From: Ktedonospora formicarum
GTDB lineage: Bacteria; Chloroflexota; Ktedonobacteria; Ktedonobacterales; Ktedonobacteraceae
Assembly (NCBI RefSeq): GCF_016587355.1
Contig: NZ_BNJF01000001.1
Coordinates: forward strand, 3,253,721-3,317,720
Direction of reading: 5' to 3'
Length of the DNA: 64,000 nt
The notes beneath the pieces were generated by a model. It made no database searches. It had not been told where the DNA came from and was given only the letters and a program-made list of their open reading frames with translations. Made by a program: the position numbers and the translations under genes. Shown here in pieces: positions 25,392 to 34,684 of this stretch. How positions within the stretch are numbered: the stretch's first letter is position 1; each line of letters begins with the position of its first letter.

Positions 25392-25973
25392 ATGTCTTTG
25401 CCATTTACAGAAACTCAATGCTTCTATGTAGCCATTCTGGTGTTCATTGTGATCGGGTTTCAGCGCGGATGGAAGAGGGAGTTAGTCTCGCTGGTGTTTG
25501 TCTTACTGGGTGTCTTTCTCATCAGACCTGATAGCGGTAAGACGTTTATGGACTTCCTCGGACGTCTGCCACAGGTGTTTGGTTTCCTGGTGACAGGATC
25601 GTCCTCATCGGGGGGCGCTCAAACCCCTGCCCAGACGACAAATTTTTTTCTTGGCCCATGGGGGGCCATTGTTTTGTTTGCGGCTATCGTCGGATTAGGC
25701 TATTACATTGGGAATAAAGCCTTTCCCAAGCCGGGCACGCCGCATGAGCGTTTTCTGGGCGTTATTCCGGGAATTGTAGCCGGGGCCTTCATCCTGGCTT
25801 ACTTGAGTAGCCTAATTCCCAAGACGGCGACCGGCCAGTCGCTTTTCACGGTTGCGGTGCAGGCTCCTGATCCGGGTAATTTTGTGCCGGTTCTGTTCTT
25901 GATTGCTATTGTGGCCGTGATAGTGGCCTTAATCGCGTCGCGAGCCAAGAAGGCGGGCGGAGGCAAAAAATAG
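25392..25973 (+). CDS. Small integral membrane protein, CvpA-like
   Basis: 193 aa from ATG 25392, with GGGGAG 11 bases before it. Four or five hydrophobic segments. The first hairpin with GFQRGWKRELVSLVFVLLG resembles the start of CvpA (colicin V production) family proteins, which have a G-x2-RG-x3-E turn after the first helix. A Gly/Ser-rich loop follows, then a short basic tail. The match is weak and the function unknown. It lies 95 bases before the PH-PASTA gene on the same strand, and no terminator is seen between them, so they may be cotranscribed. Confidence 0.6.
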   Translation: MSLPFTETQCFYVAILVFIVIGFQRGWKRELVSLVFVLLGVFLIRPDSGKTFMDFLGRLPQVFGFLVTGSSSSGGAQTPAQTTNFFLGPWGAIVLFAAIVGLGYYIGNKAFPKPGTPHERFLGVIPGIVAGAFILAYLSSLIPKTATGQSLFTVAVQAPDPGNFVPVLFLIAIVAVIVALIASRAKKAGGGKK

Positions 25974-26068
25974 GTGCTTTGGCCTCCAAGCCACATATGG
26001 AGACACGACGACTTATCGTGAGGGTTGTAGCTGCTAAATATCGCCAGGTGAGAGCGGCGAGGTAAAGC

Positions 26069-27691
26069 ATGGCTGAAAAAAACACACAGAAGGCCACTAG
26101 CGCTTCAAAGGATAACATCTGGGAATCGGGACGCAAGCGCTTTGGCATTCGCAATCTCAGGCGCAATCGTAATAGCAAGTGGAGCTTCGCGGGCCAACAA
26201 CCTGGTGAAGAGGTGCGCCTGGTCGTACGGCGCCACTGGTGGTTTCTGATGCGCCCGGCTTTGCCGGTCTTTGGCGCCTTCCTGTTATTGATACTAGCCC
26301 TCTGGGGGGTGACCGTATTACCCGGTAATGTGGCGCTGTGGGGGTCCATTATCGCGATATTGTTCCTGTTTTTGTTGGGAGTCGCGGTCTGGTTTGCCTA
26401 TCGTTACCTCGTCTCATGGTGGTATGAGACGTATATCATCACCAATAAGCGCATCATAAATGCACGCGGGCTGCTACAGCCCACACGGCAGCAGACGCCT
26501 TTGGATAGCGTGGAGCAGGTTGGCTTAGGGATGGATTCGATGCTTGGCCTCCTTTTAGGCTTTGGCACGATTCACCTTTACCTGACAGGTGGCGACTTGG
26601 TCCTTCGCGAAGTCCCTAATCCTAAGAAGGTCCGCGACGCTATTCAGGGCATAACAGACGAGGTAAAAGCGAAGAAGAAGCCGGAAGCACCCGTGCCTCT
26701 TCCTGAAGACCCAGATATTGCCCAGGCGCTCAAAGAATTGGCCCAGGGCAAGCCTGTACCACAGCTACAGAATGCTGATGCCGACCTGCCTCCTTTAAAA
26801 GGAGAGAACGAGCGCTTCCATGGTCCACGCCGTACTTTTGGTGGCATCTTACGTATTCCAACCGATGTGCGTTATACTTCGGGCGAATACACTGTCAAGT
26901 ATGTGCAGCGTTCGCGCTATGTTCTCTGGCGCAACGAAAGTGCCCCAACAGCGGCTCTGATGGTTGTTGTGCCTGTGACGCTTTTAATGCCCTCATTTAA
27001 CCTGGTAACAGGCCCTTTTCTGGGATACTGGCTCCTCTTCATGGGGCTAATTGTATTGGGTCTGCTGATCACCATGGGCCTCATCTACATGAACTACGTG
27101 GATGATGTGTACATCCTGACCAACAAACGTATCATAGATATAAACAGGCATTTCGTGTTCTTCTTTGAGCAACGTATTGAGACGGAATACAAAAATATTC
27201 GAGACATCAAAGTGATGGTGCCCAACGTGCTGGAGCGCTTTTTGGACATTGGCAATGTCTATGTCCAGACGCCAGGTGAGAATCCTGACATCATTTTGCA
27301 GTCGGTTGACCATCCCTTTGTGCTTCAGGATGAGATCTCAGCCATTCGAGGCTTTAAAGAAAAGACGGATAAGGTCAAGAAGGAAAACGCGGAGAAGAAG
27401 AGCATGGAGGTCTGGTTTGGCACGCTCTTCAAGCGCCTGGAGGATACAACCAGGAGTCGAGGCGCACCTGATCTGCGCTTCAAAGATCTTCTCATTGCCA
27501 TGGAGTACGCGCATGAATGTGGGCTAGAGGTAAGTGTTTGGGGTGAGTCTGCGGCTTCACCTGAGATCCCGCCAGGTTGTGTGCTCCACCAGAGTCCACC
27601 GCCAGGAACTTTAATGGAACCAGGAAGCATGATAGAGGTTGTACTCAGTACCAACCAGCCTGCGCCTGTTATAAACCAGATCCAGTACTAG
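26069..27691 (+). CDS. Membrane protein with two bacterial PH domains and a PASTA domain
   Basis: 540 aa. Residues of about 50-210 hold two membrane helices, then a bPH_2 (YdbS/YdbT-type) domain marked by YIITNKRIINARG and the following strands. This arrangement is repeated at about 270-430 (YILTNKRIIDINRHFVFF, EYKNIRDIKVMVPNV). A basic, Lys/Glu-rich linker leads to a C-terminal PASTA-like domain of about 65 residues (FKDLLIAMEYAHECGL, HQSPPPGTLMEPGSMIEVVLS). PASTA domains normally bind peptidoglycan fragments on the outside of PknB kinases or penicillin-binding proteins, so finding one on a bPH_2 protein is unusual. If PASTA and PH domains are on the same side, its ligand may differ. Closed by a 23-bp palindromic terminator. 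Confidence 0.85.
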   Translation: MAEKNTQKATSASKDNIWESGRKRFGIRNLRRNRNSKWSFAGQQPGEEVRLVVRRHWWFLMRPALPVFGAFLLLILALWGVTVLPGNVALWGSIIAILFLFLLGVAVWFAYRYLVSWWYETYIITNKRIINARGLLQPTRQQTPLDSVEQVGLGMDSMLGLLLGFGTIHLYLTGGDLVLREVPNPKKVRDAIQGITDEVKAKKKPEAPVPLPEDPDIAQALKELAQGKPVPQLQNADADLPPLKGENERFHGPRRTFGGILRIPTDVRYTSGEYTVKYVQRSRYVLWRNESAPTAALMVVVPVTLLMPSFNLVTGPFLGYWLLFMGLIVLGLLITMGLIYMNYVDDVYILTNKRIIDINRHFVFFFEQRIETEYKNIRDIKVMVPNVLERFLDIGNVYVQTPGENPDIILQSVDHPFVLQDEISAIRGFKEKTDKVKKENAEKKSMEVWFGTLFKRLEDTTRSRGAPDLRFKDLLIAMEYAHECGLEVSVWGESAASPEIPPGCVLHQSPPPGTLMEPGSMIEVVLSTNQPAPVINQIQY

Positions 27692-27694
27692 CGC

Positions 27695-27740
27695 AAAAAA
27701 CATCCCGGCATATATTGCAATATATGCCGGGATGTTTTTT
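27695..27740. terminator. Perfect bidirectional palindromic terminator
   Basis: A 46-base perfect palindrome beginning with AAAAAA and ending with TTTTTT, so it works in both directions between the convergent PH-PASTA and RNA methyltransferase genes. Confidence 0.9.
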
Positions 27741-27748
27741 GTGAGAAG

Positions 27749-29107
27749 TTAGCGTACACCCACGCGGGCAAGCAAGGCCACACATTCGATATGATAGGTC
27801 TGGGGAAACATATCGACGGGCTGAGCGGAAACCAGACGATAGCGTCCGCCATTGCAGAGGGTCGCGATATCGCGTGCGAGCGTGCTTGGATCGCAGGAAA
27901 CATAGCAGATCGCGCGCGGAGCCATGGTCTGAAGAGCCTGAAGGGCCTTGGGATGGCAACCTGTGCGTGGGGGATCGACCAGGGCCAGGTCAATCCTCTC
28001 TCTGCGATAATGCAGCTGATTGAGCACACGCTCTAACGTACCCTCAAGCACATTAATATTATTCTGATTATTGAGTGTAGAGCTGGCTCGTGCGTCCATA
28101 ACCGCGCTGGGCTGTGATTCGACAGCGAGGACACGCGCTGCTCGCGAGGCAAGGAACGTCGAGAAGAGACCAACACCACTATATCCGTCGAGTACCACTT
28201 CAGAGCGTTGAGGCTCTAGCATCGCCATCGCTCGTTCAACCAGGACAGCGGTCTGTGTCAGGTTCACTTGAAAGAACGAATCGGCGGAGACACGGAAGCG
28301 GCGACCAAGTATGACATCGGTGAGGAATTCCTGGCCCACAAAGACTCGTCCATAGCGTCCACCAACCCGCTCGATAATGACACCAACCATCGCAGGTGAG
28401 ATTGACATTAGCTCCTGTGCGAACTGCTGTGGGTCCTCGATCATTGAGCCGGGACGTGCGTGAATCGTCAGCAGAGTTGGTACTGCCTTGATATTATTAA
28501 TTGGGCCAGGGTTGGCACTGCTGACCGCGCCGATAGCGCCACGAATGGTAAAGTCCTGAATCATCTCGCCGCGAGCGTCCCCAAAATAGTCAATAATCTT
28601 CGCGCGCACAAGTTGATAGATATGGTCGAGTGCCGGGTGGAGTAGTGGGCAGGAGGGAAGATCCTGAACATCGTGGCTATCGGTAAATCTCTGGCCGATT
28701 TCACCGCGAGGCCCAACTGTGAAGAGAATGATATTGCGATAGTGCCAGGGAGGGAGTGTAGAGGGCATCCCGATGGTAGGGTGTACAAGAGCATCGGGTT
28801 GCTTGCCTATGCGCACCAGGAGTTGGCGTACGATATGAGCCTTCCAGGTAAGTTGAGCCGGGTAAGCGATATGCTGCCACTGGCAACCGCTATCGGTCAT
28901 GAGTGGATAGGCTGGCTCGACGCGCTCGGGCGCTGGGCGGAGTATTTCAAGCAATTGCGCACGCGCATGCCCTCTTCGTTCCTCAACAATCTCGACTCGT
29001 ACTCGTTCGCCCGGAATACCTCCAGGGACAAAGAGGACACGCCCTTCATAGCGGCCTACGGCGTCGCCTCCGTAGGCAAGGTCTGTCAGTTCAACATCAA
29101 TACTCAT
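27749..29107 (-). CDS. TrmA/RumA-family RNA (uracil-5-)-methyltransferase
   Basis: 452 aa from ATG 29107, preceded by GAGGTG; the frame also allows GTG 29125. An N-terminal TRAM domain (VELTDLAYGGDAVGRYEGRV) precedes a class I SAM-dependent domain with VLDGYSGVGLFS. The catalytic Cys region is YVSCDPSTLARD, after VDPPRTGC. It should form 5-methyluridine in rRNA or tRNA. Only one Cys of the usual iron-sulfur cluster remains (SGCQWQH, where RlmD has CxGCxxQH), so a cluster is unlikely. The RNA site cannot be told from sequence. Confidence 0.92.
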   Translation of the reverse strand: MSIDVELTDLAYGGDAVGRYEGRVLFVPGGIPGERVRVEIVEERRGHARAQLLEILRPAPERVEPAYPLMTDSGCQWQHIAYPAQLTWKAHIVRQLLVRIGKQPDALVHPTIGMPSTLPPWHYRNIILFTVGPRGEIGQRFTDSHDVQDLPSCPLLHPALDHIYQLVRAKIIDYFGDARGEMIQDFTIRGAIGAVSSANPGPINNIKAVPTLLTIHARPGSMIEDPQQFAQELMSISPAMVGVIIERVGGRYGRVFVGQEFLTDVILGRRFRVSADSFFQVNLTQTAVLVERAMAMLEPQRSEVVLDGYSGVGLFSTFLASRAARVLAVESQPSAVMDARASSTLNNQNNINVLEGTLERVLNQLHYRRERIDLALVDPPRTGCHPKALQALQTMAPRAICYVSCDPSTLARDIATLCNGGRYRLVSAQPVDMFPQTYHIECVALLARVGVR

Positions 29108-29387
29108 GTTCACCTCGGCGGTCACCTGACGACAACGTGGTCGTATGATGTCCGTCCCATCCTTCCAGCGTAATTTCTGATAATGCTCAAACGTTGACTA
29201 CATAGCCCCCAGAAAAAGAGTCTCGCAAAATAAGTGGACTCATGGCTGAGCAGGTATACTGGTATACTGTAACATATTCAAGCTGCTCAAGGCCAGTGTG
29301 CGGGTCAAGTCCTCTTTCGCGTGTTATCTCTCTAGATGTCCGTATATCCAGACTGTGCCGTTATTATGGCCTGAGAGATGAACGATC

Positions 29388-30392
29388 TCAAAGGGATAGT
29401 GGTTGTTTCGGCTGGCTATAGAGGCGAGTCCCAAAGCGACTGAGTAGGACCGCTCCCAGACCCAGAAGACCTGTGCCAAGTGTGATTAGCCAACCGATGT
29501 AGGGGAGTGATCCCAGCAGGATCAAGACCGTCAAACCCACTACGACCTGTACCAAATGTGTGTTATAGCGCTGGCCTGGCGAGAACTTACTCAGGATGTA
29601 TGTCCCAAGGAGCCAGCCAATTGCTACTGTGCCTAGAGCCCAGGCGGCAAGAAGCCCTATAAAGATAAGAATAGCTAAAGGAATCGACACAATCAGAGCG
29701 ATCAAGACCGCGAAGACAGCCGGTGCGAGGAGCACACTCAGGATGCCCAGGATCAGACTACGGCGTGTTTTCGTGCTCACGGTCGTACGCACCAGCATGA
29801 CATGTTCCGGTAGCAATATAGTGAGTAATACACCTAAAGCCAGCCATGTCAAGAGGAGCCAGAAGCGTAATTCTGGACCAATATCACTCACGACGAAGAG
29901 GCCGACGCCTTTGGTACATTCAAGGATGGAACCGTGAAGCTGTGATTGCGAACCTGAAATCCAGTTTCCACCACACAGTCGAACATCCCCATTGACGCGT
30001 GCGTCATTCTGCATAGTCACATCAGCGCCGTAGGTTGTAACCTGCCCATCAACGTATCCATCGACAAGAAGATCGCCTCCAAAGGAGGTGACATCTCCTC
30101 GTACAATCCCTTGAATGACGATTTTTCCTCCAAAAGATGTTATGTTGCTGCAAATCACCTCCCCACTATTAACGACCACTGTAGAACCAAAGAAAGCTTT
30201 ATGATAAGCCCCAGTGCAAGCGGGGTTGGGAGCTGTGCGTGTGCCTGATTCGGCCGCCAGGGTGATGGATGGCTGCCCCAGCCAATTTGTTGGAAGAACG
30301 ATGCTTATCAGAAGGACTATGATGAGCCCAGGGACCGATAAGACGCGCATGAGAGCGTTGTTGGCTACAACTTTACGCATGACTCGGAACAT
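29388..30392 (-). CDS. Bactofilin-like beta-repeat membrane protein
   Basis: 334 aa. A signal-like N terminus (LIIVLLISIVLP) is followed by a beta-repeat block at about 75-150 (VVNSGEVICSNITSFGGKIV, RGDVTSFGGDLLVDGYVDGQ, TTYGADV, RVNGDVRLCGG). This is the right-handed beta-helix pattern of bactofilin/polymer-forming proteins. Four or five transmembrane helices fill the C-terminal half. The beta-repeat would be outside the membrane, unlike cytoplasmic bactofilins. Function unknown; envelope structure is plausible. It may belong to the same minus-strand group as the sigma pair upstream (60-base gap). Confidence 0.75.
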   Translation of the reverse strand: MFRVMRKVVANNALMRVLSVPGLIIVLLISIVLPTNWLGQPSITLAAESGTRTAPNPACTGAYHKAFFGSTVVVNSGEVICSNITSFGGKIVIQGIVRGDVTSFGGDLLVDGYVDGQVTTYGADVTMQNDARVNGDVRLCGGNWISGSQSQLHGSILECTKGVGLFVVSDIGPELRFWLLLTWLALGVLLTILLPEHVMLVRTTVSTKTRRSLILGILSVLLAPAVFAVLIALIVSIPLAILIFIGLLAAWALGTVAIGWLLGTYILSKFSPGQRYNTHLVQVVVGLTVLILLGSLPYIGWLITLGTGLLGLGAVLLSRFGTRLYSQPKQPLSL

Positions 30393-30451
30393 ACAGGAAA
30401 CTCGTATTCTCTTACCATGATTGTACGCGGCGACCGCTCACCATGTCAGAA

Positions 30452-31012
30452 CTATGCCTCACGCGGTGGGCGCATTAAGTGAATCCACATCCCCATCATG
30501 ACGACGACTGCCAACGAGACGGCGATGAGTAGCCAGCCGTTATGCGTGGTAAAGATCAGACCATCCTGTAGGAGTTGAGCCAGGACTACCAGGATGTCAA
30601 TGACGCCACTAAAGGTAGGTAACGCCTGGACAGCATAATCGCTCTGGACAAGCAGAATAGCGAATAAGAATAATGGAATGCAGCTGAGAGCAAAAAAAGT
30701 GAATGCAGCCAGAACCGTGCCAACCGGACGAATACGCAGAATACGTGTTTGCTGCTGCTGGCGTATATCCTCGAGCTGCTGACTCACACGAGCACGCTGA
30801 TGAATAGCCTGCATGATCTGGTCGGTAGAGACACTGGTTACTATGCCTGATTGCTGCGTCTGTCTGGCTGAGTAGGTCTCTTCCAGGCTGTGCTCAAAAG
30901 CGCGGCAACCTTCGCAGATTGCGAGGTGTTTCTTGAGTTCGCGTATTCTGGCTGGTTCAAGCTTGCCATTACGCTGAGCATCCAGCCACTCTCTAGCGTC
31001 GCAGCAGAGCAT
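30452..31012 (-). CDS. Anti-sigma factor with zinc-finger domain
   Basis: 186 aa from ATG 31012, chosen for its GAGGAGG ribosome site. The longer frame to 31069 would overlap the sigma gene heavily. The zf-HC2 domain reads CCDAREWLDAQRNGKL, then HLAICEGC. Two hydrophobic segments lie near the middle and C terminus. It should sequester the ECF sigma encoded upstream, with which it overlaps by 20 bases. Confidence 0.85.
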   Translation of the reverse strand: MLCCDAREWLDAQRNGKLEPARIRELKKHLAICEGCRAFEHSLEETYSARQTQQSGIVTSVSTDQIMQAIHQRARVSQQLEDIRQQQQTRILRIRPVGTVLAAFTFFALSCIPLFLFAILLVQSDYAVQALPTFSGVIDILVVLAQLLQDGLIFTTHNGWLLIAVSLAVVVMMGMWIHLMRPPREA

Positions 31013-31745
31013 CGTTAGCAACCTCCTCGCCCGTCGTCTGTTTCTTGATGTGGCGACCGAGTAACTCACGCGCTCGATGGAGGCGTGCTTTGACCAGAGC
31101 AGGCGTCAGGTTTAAGGCCTGGGAAATCTCTTCATAGGAAAAGTCATACCAGTAACGTAAGACGATAACGGCGCGATACTTACTGGGTAACAGTTGAAGA
31201 TACTGCTGAATCTCATCATGCTGTTCCCCGCGTAGAGCCGATTGTTCGGGACTGATGCCCGCATCAACAATCCACTCCAGAAAAGGAACATCTTCTAGAG
31301 GGAGAGCTAGAAAGCGCCGCCGCCGCAGTTGATCGATAGCGAGGTGTGAGGCGATAGAAAGTAGCCAGGTGCTAAATTTATGCGCTGGTTTATACGTCGC
31401 CAGTTGAGTGTAGGCGCGTACAAAAGTTTCCTGCGTTACATCTTCTGCTTCGGTGGTATTACCAAGCATACGATAAGCCAGATTTTGGACAGCGTCCTTA
31501 TAGCGTTCAACGAGTGCTGCGAAAACGTTTTGATTGCCTCGTAAAACAAGCTCAACGATAGCCATATCATTTAACGTTTCGACTTCGGCGCTTGTCCAGG
31601 CTCCGCTGCCGTAAGAGGAGGTTCGCTGAGTATCTACTACATCGAGTGTACCTGTTTTGGTCTTTTGACCTAGCTTTGTTTTAGGTACCGCGATTGAACC
31701 GATATTTCCCAGCATCTGAGATGCGTTCACTGTCGAATCGAACAT
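30993..31745 (-). CDS. ECF-type RNA polymerase sigma factor
   Basis: 250 aa. An N-terminal extension of about 60 residues precedes region 2 (FAALVERYKDAVQNLAYRMLG, EAEDVTQETFVRAYTQL, FSTWLLSIASHLAIDQLRRRR). Region 4 follows (LLPSKYRAVIVLRYWYDFSYEEISQALNLT, ALVKARLHRARELLGRH), in the style of the RpoE/SigW group. The overlapping downstream gene is its zinc-finger anti-sigma. The third gene on this strand is a bactofilin-like envelope protein and a possible target. Confidence 0.93.
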   Translation of the reverse strand: MFDSTVNASQMLGNIGSIAVPKTKLGQKTKTGTLDVVDTQRTSSYGSGAWTSAEVETLNDMAIVELVLRGNQNVFAALVERYKDAVQNLAYRMLGNTTEAEDVTQETFVRAYTQLATYKPAHKFSTWLLSIASHLAIDQLRRRRFLALPLEDVPFLEWIVDAGISPEQSALRGEQHDEIQQYLQLLPSKYRAVIVLRYWYDFSYEEISQALNLTPALVKARLHRARELLGRHIKKQTTGEEVANDALLRR

Positions 31746-32387
31746 TGGTCACCGTCCACTACTTGCTCTGTTATTAACACGAACATACATAAATTTGTAA
31801 ATCTGTAAAAATAATGTCGTCTTTTTGAAAACTACGAGCGATACCTAAAAAAGTTGTAATTTTCTGTTGCAGTGTAGCATGACTGGAGTGCAGTGGCAAG
31901 AGGGAAGCCTTACCATGATGTAACTTGACATGCTTTTATATGAAATTGCTTTCATCTCAAATCCTATGAGTGTGAGGAGAGTAAGCATAATTTTCCAGAA
32001 TTGCGAACACCTATTGCACAGGCGGCGCATCCGACATATATTTTTAGCACTTTAATAGAGAAAACGTTCTGTGAGATGGGATATCAAATGTCGAAGAAAT
32101 TCCCCCAATTCCAGAGGATTAACACCCACTTAACAATTCCCTCTTCCACTCTCGGCCCGCTCCTGACCAGTCCATCAGTAGCAATGATTGCAATTGGTTA
32201 TAAGCCACAATTGATGTAGTAAGCCCAAAGTGTGTCGTACATTGGGGCTTTTAAGGAGTTAATTGATGTAGTAGTCCCCACACGCTTCTAGAAGTAAGAA
32301 ATAAGATGCTACAGGGACACATTCAACCACAGCACCCGTTTTCTGATGAGAGCAAGCAGTAATGCCTGCTCTCAAAACATTTCTTGT
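31746..32387. other. Gene-free AT-rich interval
   Basis: 642 bases between two minus-strand sigma operons without a supportable gene. A 13-bp direct repeat aattgatgtagta occurs at 32209 and 32261. A weak hairpin (aagcccaa 32221-32228 with ttggggctt 32242-32250) may be a terminator for transcripts entering from the left. Nothing else recognised. Confidence 0.4.
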
Positions 32388-33077
32388 TTAACGGTGCGTA
32401 GGTGTAACTACCGGAGCTGTCGGCGTAAGTACCGGTGGCGGCGTAACCCCTGGAGCCGTTGGCGTGAGTATCGGTGGTGGCGTAACCTCTGGGGCTGTCG
32501 GTGTAAGCGCTGGTGTTGTGGGTGTGAGCGCTGGTTGTGGTGTACTTGTCGGGGCTGTTGGCGTGGCACAGGTAGTAGATGTTGATGTCGTCGGCGTAGA
32601 AACACATATAGACGGTTGTCCTCCGGCTCCTGGGCCTCCCTTTAACTGCGTGGCGCGACTCATAATAACGGCAGTGCTCGCTACTAGCACAACAAGTACA
32701 GCGGCAGCGATGAGAGCTCCCCATCCTCGAAAGATGTTCCTCATAGGTGTAACTTTTACTATATTTTGCTGCATAATCTGCAATTCAATCCTTTCATTCT
32801 TCTTCTGTTCATGCGAAATACTCTCGCCCTCTGAGGACGAAAGCAAAGATTCATCATACTTACGAGCGATATGCTCCCATGCTCGTTCAAGCGTATCCTG
32901 TTGTTTTTTTTCCTCATAGTAGTGTTGCAATCGCTGGACCAGCCGAGCGCTCTGGTGACCATCTGACGTTTCTTCTTGTCCCTGTTGAGCCAGCCACTCA
33001 ATGTGTTCATCGATATGTTTCGGCTGAAATGGGTCATTGCGTGGGTCCAAAATATGTACCTCCTTTTTCTTGCTCAT
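32388..33077 (-). CDS. Membrane-anchored partner of ECF sigma, with Pro/Thr repeat tail
   Basis: 229 aa from ATG 33077, 44 bases inside the end of the sigma gene. The frame further upstream lies wholly inside that gene. The N-terminal 120 residues are charged and helical, without the His-Cys zinc motif. A membrane helix follows (ALIAAAVLVVLVASTAVIM), then an outside tail with repeated TPTAP-x-VTPPP units. By position it is probably a non-zinc anti-sigma factor. It is the third gene in the window with such a Pro/Thr-rich exported tail. No ribosome site is obvious, so translation may depend on coupling. Confidence 0.75.
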   Translation of the reverse strand: MSKKKEVHILDPRNDPFQPKHIDEHIEWLAQQGQEETSDGHQSARLVQRLQHYYEEKKQQDTLERAWEHIARKYDESLLSSSEGESISHEQKKNERIELQIMQQNIVKVTPMRNIFRGWGALIAAAVLVVLVASTAVIMSRATQLKGGPGAGGQPSICVSTPTTSTSTTCATPTAPTSTPQPALTPTTPALTPTAPEVTPPPILTPTAPGVTPPPVLTPTAPVVTPTHR

Positions 33078-33597
33078 GATAGTGGCGGCGCAGGGGATTA
33101 AGAGCACGAGAGAGGAGAGAACGGATACTCCCTTCACGCTTTCCAACTCTAGCAGCAATCTGAGCGCATCGTAAATTCTCGCTAAACCGGAGATACAGCA
33201 CCTGTTGTTGAAGCGGTGAGAAACGTTCGATCAGCAGGGCAAGGTTATCTCCTTCTTCCTGCTGGATACTGATCTGCTCAGGGGTCGGGAAGGTATCCTT
33301 AACAAGTTGCTCATCGATGTTTCCCAGCGGCAAACGAGGCGCGCGTTGCGCCCGTCGATAGAAATCCACAATCTTGTTACGCGCTACGCGCCACAACCAT
33401 GCCAGTTGCTCTTTTTCTGCCAATGATGTAAATGATGAGCTTTTAAGCGCTGCCACAAAGACATCAATTAAGATATCTTCTGCATCCTGGAAAGATGATA
33501 CATGCTTATACACATAGTCCAGGATCTTTGGGGCAAACTGTTGATAGAGATATGCCAGGTGGGTGCGATCCAGGGCTACGGAGCGTTGTGATGTCAT
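33034..33597 (-). CDS. ECF-type RNA polymerase sigma factor
   Basis: 187 aa. Region 2 (YLYQQFAPKILDYVYKHVS, DAEDILIDVFVAAL, WLWRVARNKIVDFYRRAQR) and region 4 (FSPLQQQVLYLRFSENLRCAQIAARVGKREGSIRSLLSRALN) are both complete. It overlaps the next gene, a membrane protein likely to restrain it. Targets are unknown. Confidence 0.92.
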   Translation of the reverse strand: MTSQRSVALDRTHLAYLYQQFAPKILDYVYKHVSSFQDAEDILIDVFVAALKSSSFTSLAEKEQLAWLWRVARNKIVDFYRRAQRAPRLPLGNIDEQLVKDTFPTPEQISIQQEEGDNLALLIERFSPLQQQVLYLRFSENLRCAQIAARVGKREGSIRSLLSRALNPLRRHYHEQEKGGTYFGPTQ

Positions 33598-33693
33598 CCT
33601 TGTTCTGTCTCCTCCAAGCTACTTTGAGATCTTACCTCTTCATATAGCGAAAGCCCCAAAAACGCTGCATACTTAGATATCTAGGTCAAAATA

Positions 33694-34078
33694 AAGAGAG
33701 AAGCTTGAAGCATCAGAGTTAGGAGAGGTGTTTATGGCTCCTCTCGATGTCGAATTTGGGTATGGATATATCGTCCAGCCTGATGGGTTTGTGCTTCTCT
33801 GAGCATCTGGATCAAGTCGCCGATTCGCGTATTCTTGGTGCTCCTGATTTGGTGATTGAGGTTGTCTCACCGAGTACAGCGGGTCATGATCGGTGTGAGA
33901 AGCAAGACGCACTAGCGTCCCTATGTATTGGATTGTAACCCCTGATGCTCATATCGTAGAAGTGTTGTTTCTAGATAGTGGTGTCTATCGCTCTCAAGGC
34001 CTTTTTATTGCTGATGATGTGCTGCCTTCTCATGTATTGCCTGATTTGCCTATCACTGTCGAGCAAAATTTTATCTAA
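33694..34078 (+). pseudogene. Uma2-family endonuclease-like pseudogene
   Basis: Three reading frames must be joined to read it: ELGEVFMAPLDVEFGYGYIVQPD up to about 33780 (given here as separate parts ELGEVFMAPLDV and EFGYGYIVQPD), then LDQVADSRILGAPDLVIEVV and SPSTAGHDR, then YWIVTPDAHIVEVLF through VLPDLPITVEQNFI to TAA 34076-34078. These are the ordered motifs of Uma2/DUF820 proteins (PD-(D/E)xK fold, very common in Chloroflexota and Cyanobacteria). At least two frameshifts and loss of the N terminus make it non-functional. Confidence 0.85.
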
Positions 34079-34158
34079 AGGTGCTCTGATAAATAATTCT
34101 TTTGCAATTTCAAACGCATCTTTCCATTTAGACATTGACTTTGAATCAATAGGATGAT

Positions 34159-34662
34159 GTGCTGTATAGCTCCTAGCTGCGCGCAATTCTGCTAGGTAAC
34201 AGATGTGTATGACCGCTACGTAAAGGTCTTTGGAAAAGGTCAGAAGGAGAGAGAGATTTTGGTTTGCATCCCGAAGTAGGTAAGCTTCTCTGGAAGTACG
34301 TACACAAGCATCGCAGGCCTGCCCAAACTGAAGAGATGACCATGTTTCTAGGTCGTCGAGGGAAACCATTGAGATATGAGGGCGTACGGTCAAGTCTTGA
34401 TGGTATCAAAGCCGCCTGTGATATTGAGAATGTACGTGTGTCTGCTCATATGTTTAGGCATACTTTCGCACGGTTTTACCTGGAACGCGGCGAACTATTC
34501 AAATTGGCGTGCGAAAGGGGGCATAGTACTGTGAAGGTGACTGATATCTATCTGAGGATTATCGCAGTGCTGAGGCTAGGCGAGAGCACACCAAAAAATG
34601 ACAAAAAAAGAGAGCCGTCTGGCTCTTTTGTTGTAAGATGTGCTTTTGCTGATGCCGCTTGA
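34159..34662 (+). pseudogene. Tyrosine recombinase (phage-type integrase) remnant
   Basis: C-terminal catalytic part only. An interrupted stretch (LYSS-stop-LRAILLG, 34162-34195) resembles the first active Arg region. After a frameshift come DVYDRYVKVFGKGQKERE, then, after another shift near 34258, LHPEVGKLLW. The open frame to 34662 carries HMFRHTFARFYLERG and GHSTVKVTDIYLR, holding the His-Arg, His and Tyr nucleophile. The N-terminal core-binding domain is gone. It ends 23 bases from the 3' end of tRNA-Leu, as expected for a site-specific integrase left by a decayed element. Confidence 0.85.
34602..34630 (-). terminator. Terminator of tRNA-Leu
   Basis: Stem agagcc/ggctct (34611-34616 with 34621-34626) with a 4-base loop. 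On the minus strand it is followed by a run of seven T, 55-80 bases after the tRNA. Confidence 0.75.
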
Positions 34663-34684
34663 GAAGCGGGTTTTCTTGAGAGGG

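Noticed and set aside
28673..29173. Plus-strand 166-codon ORF
   Set aside because: Antisense to the RNA methyltransferase, which has clear family motifs.
33971..34393. Minus-strand 140-codon ORF with a HEPN-like run of helices
   Set aside because: It lies antisense to both the Uma2 and integrase remnants, whose homology on the plus strand is clear, and has no ribosome site.
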